Positions 62,961 to 64,000 of a DNA stretch of 64,000 nt are shown piece after piece. The notes under the pieces were generated by a model. That model saw only the letters and a program-made list of their open reading frames with translations. It was not told the DNA's origin and did no database searches. The translations under genes were made by a program, and so were the position numbers. Positions within the stretch are counted from its first letter, which is position 1; the number at the start of each line of letters is the position of its first letter. This DNA comes from Pseudomonadota bacterium (lineage in GTDB: Bacteria; Pseudomonadota; Gammaproteobacteria; Burkholderiales; Rhodocyclaceae): positions 1 to 64,000 of the forward strand of contig JAFEDJ010000009.1 in assembly GCA_018241685.1 (NCBI GenBank), written 5' to 3'.

Positions 62961-63718
62961 GCGGCGAGCATCCCCAGGTAGATGGCGATTTCGGCGAGCT
63001 GCTGGGTGGCGCCCAGGCAGTCGCCGGTATAACCGCCGAGCCGGCGGGCGAACTTGCGTGCCGCGGCCACCGCCACCACCGCGGCGACGAGCAGCGCCGC
63101 CAAGGCTTCCAGCGGCGTCAACAGCAACAGCGGCACGATGCCGGCCAGCGTGGCGATGCCCAGCTCGGTGGCGCTCGGGCGGCGCGCCACCGGCGCCGAC
63201 TTGGCGCTGTCGTCGCTGCGCGCGTAGTCGAGCACTGCCATCACACTGACCGCGGCGAGGCGCGACAGCGGATGGGCCACCAGCAGCGCGGCGACCACCG
63301 GGTAGTCGTCGTCGGCGCCCAGGTCGGCGAGGGCCAGGTATTTGGCGAGCAGCAGCAGCACCAGGCCGATGGCACCATAGCTGCCGATCCGCGAGTCCTT
63401 CATGATCGCCAGCGCCTGCTCCTTGGTCCACCCGCCGCCGAGGCCGTCGCAGGTGTCGGCCCAGCCGTCCTCGTGGAAAGCGCCGGTGGCGCGGATGGTC
63501 GCCGCCATCGCCAGCACCACCGCCAGGTCCACCGGCAGCAGCTGTGCCGCCAACCAGTAGGTCGCCGCGCCGATCAGGCCGACCAGCCAGCCAACCAGTG
63601 GCAGATAGCGCGCCGCCCGCCCCAGCTTGTCCGGCGCGAAGTCTACCCAGCCCGGTACCGGCAGGCGGCTGAAGAACGCGATGGCGATGAAGATCAGCTC
63701 GAGCTGGGCGCGGATCAT
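62945..63718 (-). CDS. cobS: Adenosylcobinamide-GDP ribazoletransferase CobS
   Basis: CobS joins adenosylcobinamide-GDP to alpha-ribazole, giving adenosylcobalamin, in the inner membrane. The 257-residue protein has several membrane segments and the family signatures [17 protein letters not shown] (about 80-96), [16 protein letters not shown] and [13 protein letters not shown] near the C-terminus. ATG 63718 begins the conserved FFSRLPVPG region at the right distance. It lies 31 bases after cobT and overlaps cobC. Confidence 0.92.
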   Translation of the reverse strand: MIRAQLELIFIAIAFFSRLPVPGWVDFAPDKLGRAARYLPLVGWLVGLIGAATYWLAAQLLPVDLAVVLAMAATIRATGAFHEDGWADTCDGLGGGWTKEQALAIMKDSRIGSYGAIGLVLLLLAKYLALADLGADDDYPVVAALLVAHPLSRLAAVSVMAVLDYARSDDSAKSAPVARRPSATELGIATLAGIVPLLLLTPLEALAALLVAAVVAVAAARKFARRLGGYTGDCLGATQQLAEIAIYLGMLAAWSFT

Positions 63719-63749
63719 GGCAGTGCGGCGGACTGGCGGCTTGCGTGTC

Positions 63750-64000
63750 TCACGCGTCCTTGCCGCTGACGCCGGCGGATTCGAAGCTGGCCATTTCGTT
63801 GAGGAAATTGACCGCCGCCTGCACCAGCGGGAAGGCCAGCGCGGCGCCAGTGCCCTCGCCAAGGCGCAAGTCGAGCTGGACCAGCGGGGCGGCACCCAGG
63901 TGGGCCAGCTGCACGGCGTGGCCGGGCTCTTCGGAACGGTGCGCGAACACGCAGTAATCGATGATTTCCGGGGCGATCTCATAGGCCACCAGCAGCGCGC
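63750..64000 (-). CDS. cobT: Nicotinate-nucleotide:dimethylbenzimidazole phosphoribosyltransferase CobT, partial
   Basis: Only the C-terminal 83 codons are present; the 5' end lies past the right edge. [20 protein letters not shown], then [20 protein letters not shown] and [16 protein letters not shown], are the typical CobT C-terminus. CobT makes alpha-ribazole phosphate from nicotinate mononucleotide and the dimethylbenzimidazole that BluB (at 19085-19756) produces. cobS and cobC follow on the same strand, in one operon. Confidence 0.93.
   Translation of the reverse strand, partial: ALLVAYEIAPEIIDYCVFAHRSEEPGHAVQLAHLGAAPLVQLDLRLGEGTGAALAFPLVQAAVNFLNEMASFESAGVSGKDA

Noticed and set aside
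62409..63431. Extended 340-codon form of CobC
   Set aside because: The upstream half is an out-of-frame reading of cobS; the conserved CobC N-terminus begins at the GTG at 62960.

Overview
The window is a high-G+C, gene-dense stretch of chromosome. It suggests a Gram-negative betaproteobacterial denitrifier, most plausibly of the Rhodocyclales (an inference from the gene families and codon use; there is no rRNA here to confirm it). Supporting points are heme d1 genes (nirJ, nirN), NnrS, a Dnr-type regulator, lipopolysaccharide core genes with MsbA, and aerobic lower-ligand B12 genes. I see no tRNA, rRNA, CRISPR array, insertion sequence or prophage.

Layout. Positions 1-2107 hold a strong leftward promoter, whose gene lies off the edge, and an orphan NERD-helicase. 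Positions 2108-7464 are a nitrogen-oxide block: nirJ and nirN behind a perfect FNR/Dnr box, a DUF2249 protein, a Dnr-like regulator and NnrS. Positions 7582-22165 are mostly housekeeping and stress genes: TerC, SrkA, FabI, a chemoreceptor, a secreted S51 peptidase, a sulfatase, RdgC, BluB, DbpA and a J-like membrane protein. Positions 22322-27515 hold a DedA-rhodanese fusion and a leftward run of rlmA, araC, a monooxygenase, nudC, osmC and pirin. Positions 27574-30551 encode two diguanylate cyclases. Positions 30700-34335 are an overlapping operon: TlpA-like lipoprotein, periplasmic adaptor, ABC permease, ABC ATPase. Positions 34367-41184 are mixed single genes, including glutamate dehydrogenase and a TetR/HPP pair with a 20-bp perfect palindrome between them.

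Positions 41186-55942 are a 15-kb surface-polysaccharide region, almost all leftward: an HldE-like kinase, a phosphatase, heptosyltransferases, MsbA, a sialyltransferase-like protein, an O-antigen ligase, several glycosyltransferases and two paralogous polysaccharide deacetylases. Stop and start codons overlap by four bases at many junctions. Positions 56131-64000 carry a ClpP-like protein, a pqiA-pqiA-pqiB-pqiC lipid-transport operon, a GspC-like protein, a hydrolase, an acetyltransferase and cobT-cobS-cobC, which runs off the right edge.

How they work together. NirJ makes and NirN finishes heme d1 for a cd1 nitrite reductase that must be encoded elsewhere; the regulator and NnrS deal with nitric oxide. 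The polysaccharide block makes heptose precursor, builds a core or O-chain, flips lipid A-core with MsbA and ligates polymer. BluB makes the dimethylbenzimidazole that CobT activates and CobS and CobC use for cobalamin. The most unusual items are the HldE with an eroded nucleotidyltransferase half, the minimal kinase-like protein after fabI, the phosphatase inside the LPS operon, the TlpA-linked exporter and the orphan nirJ-nirN pair.
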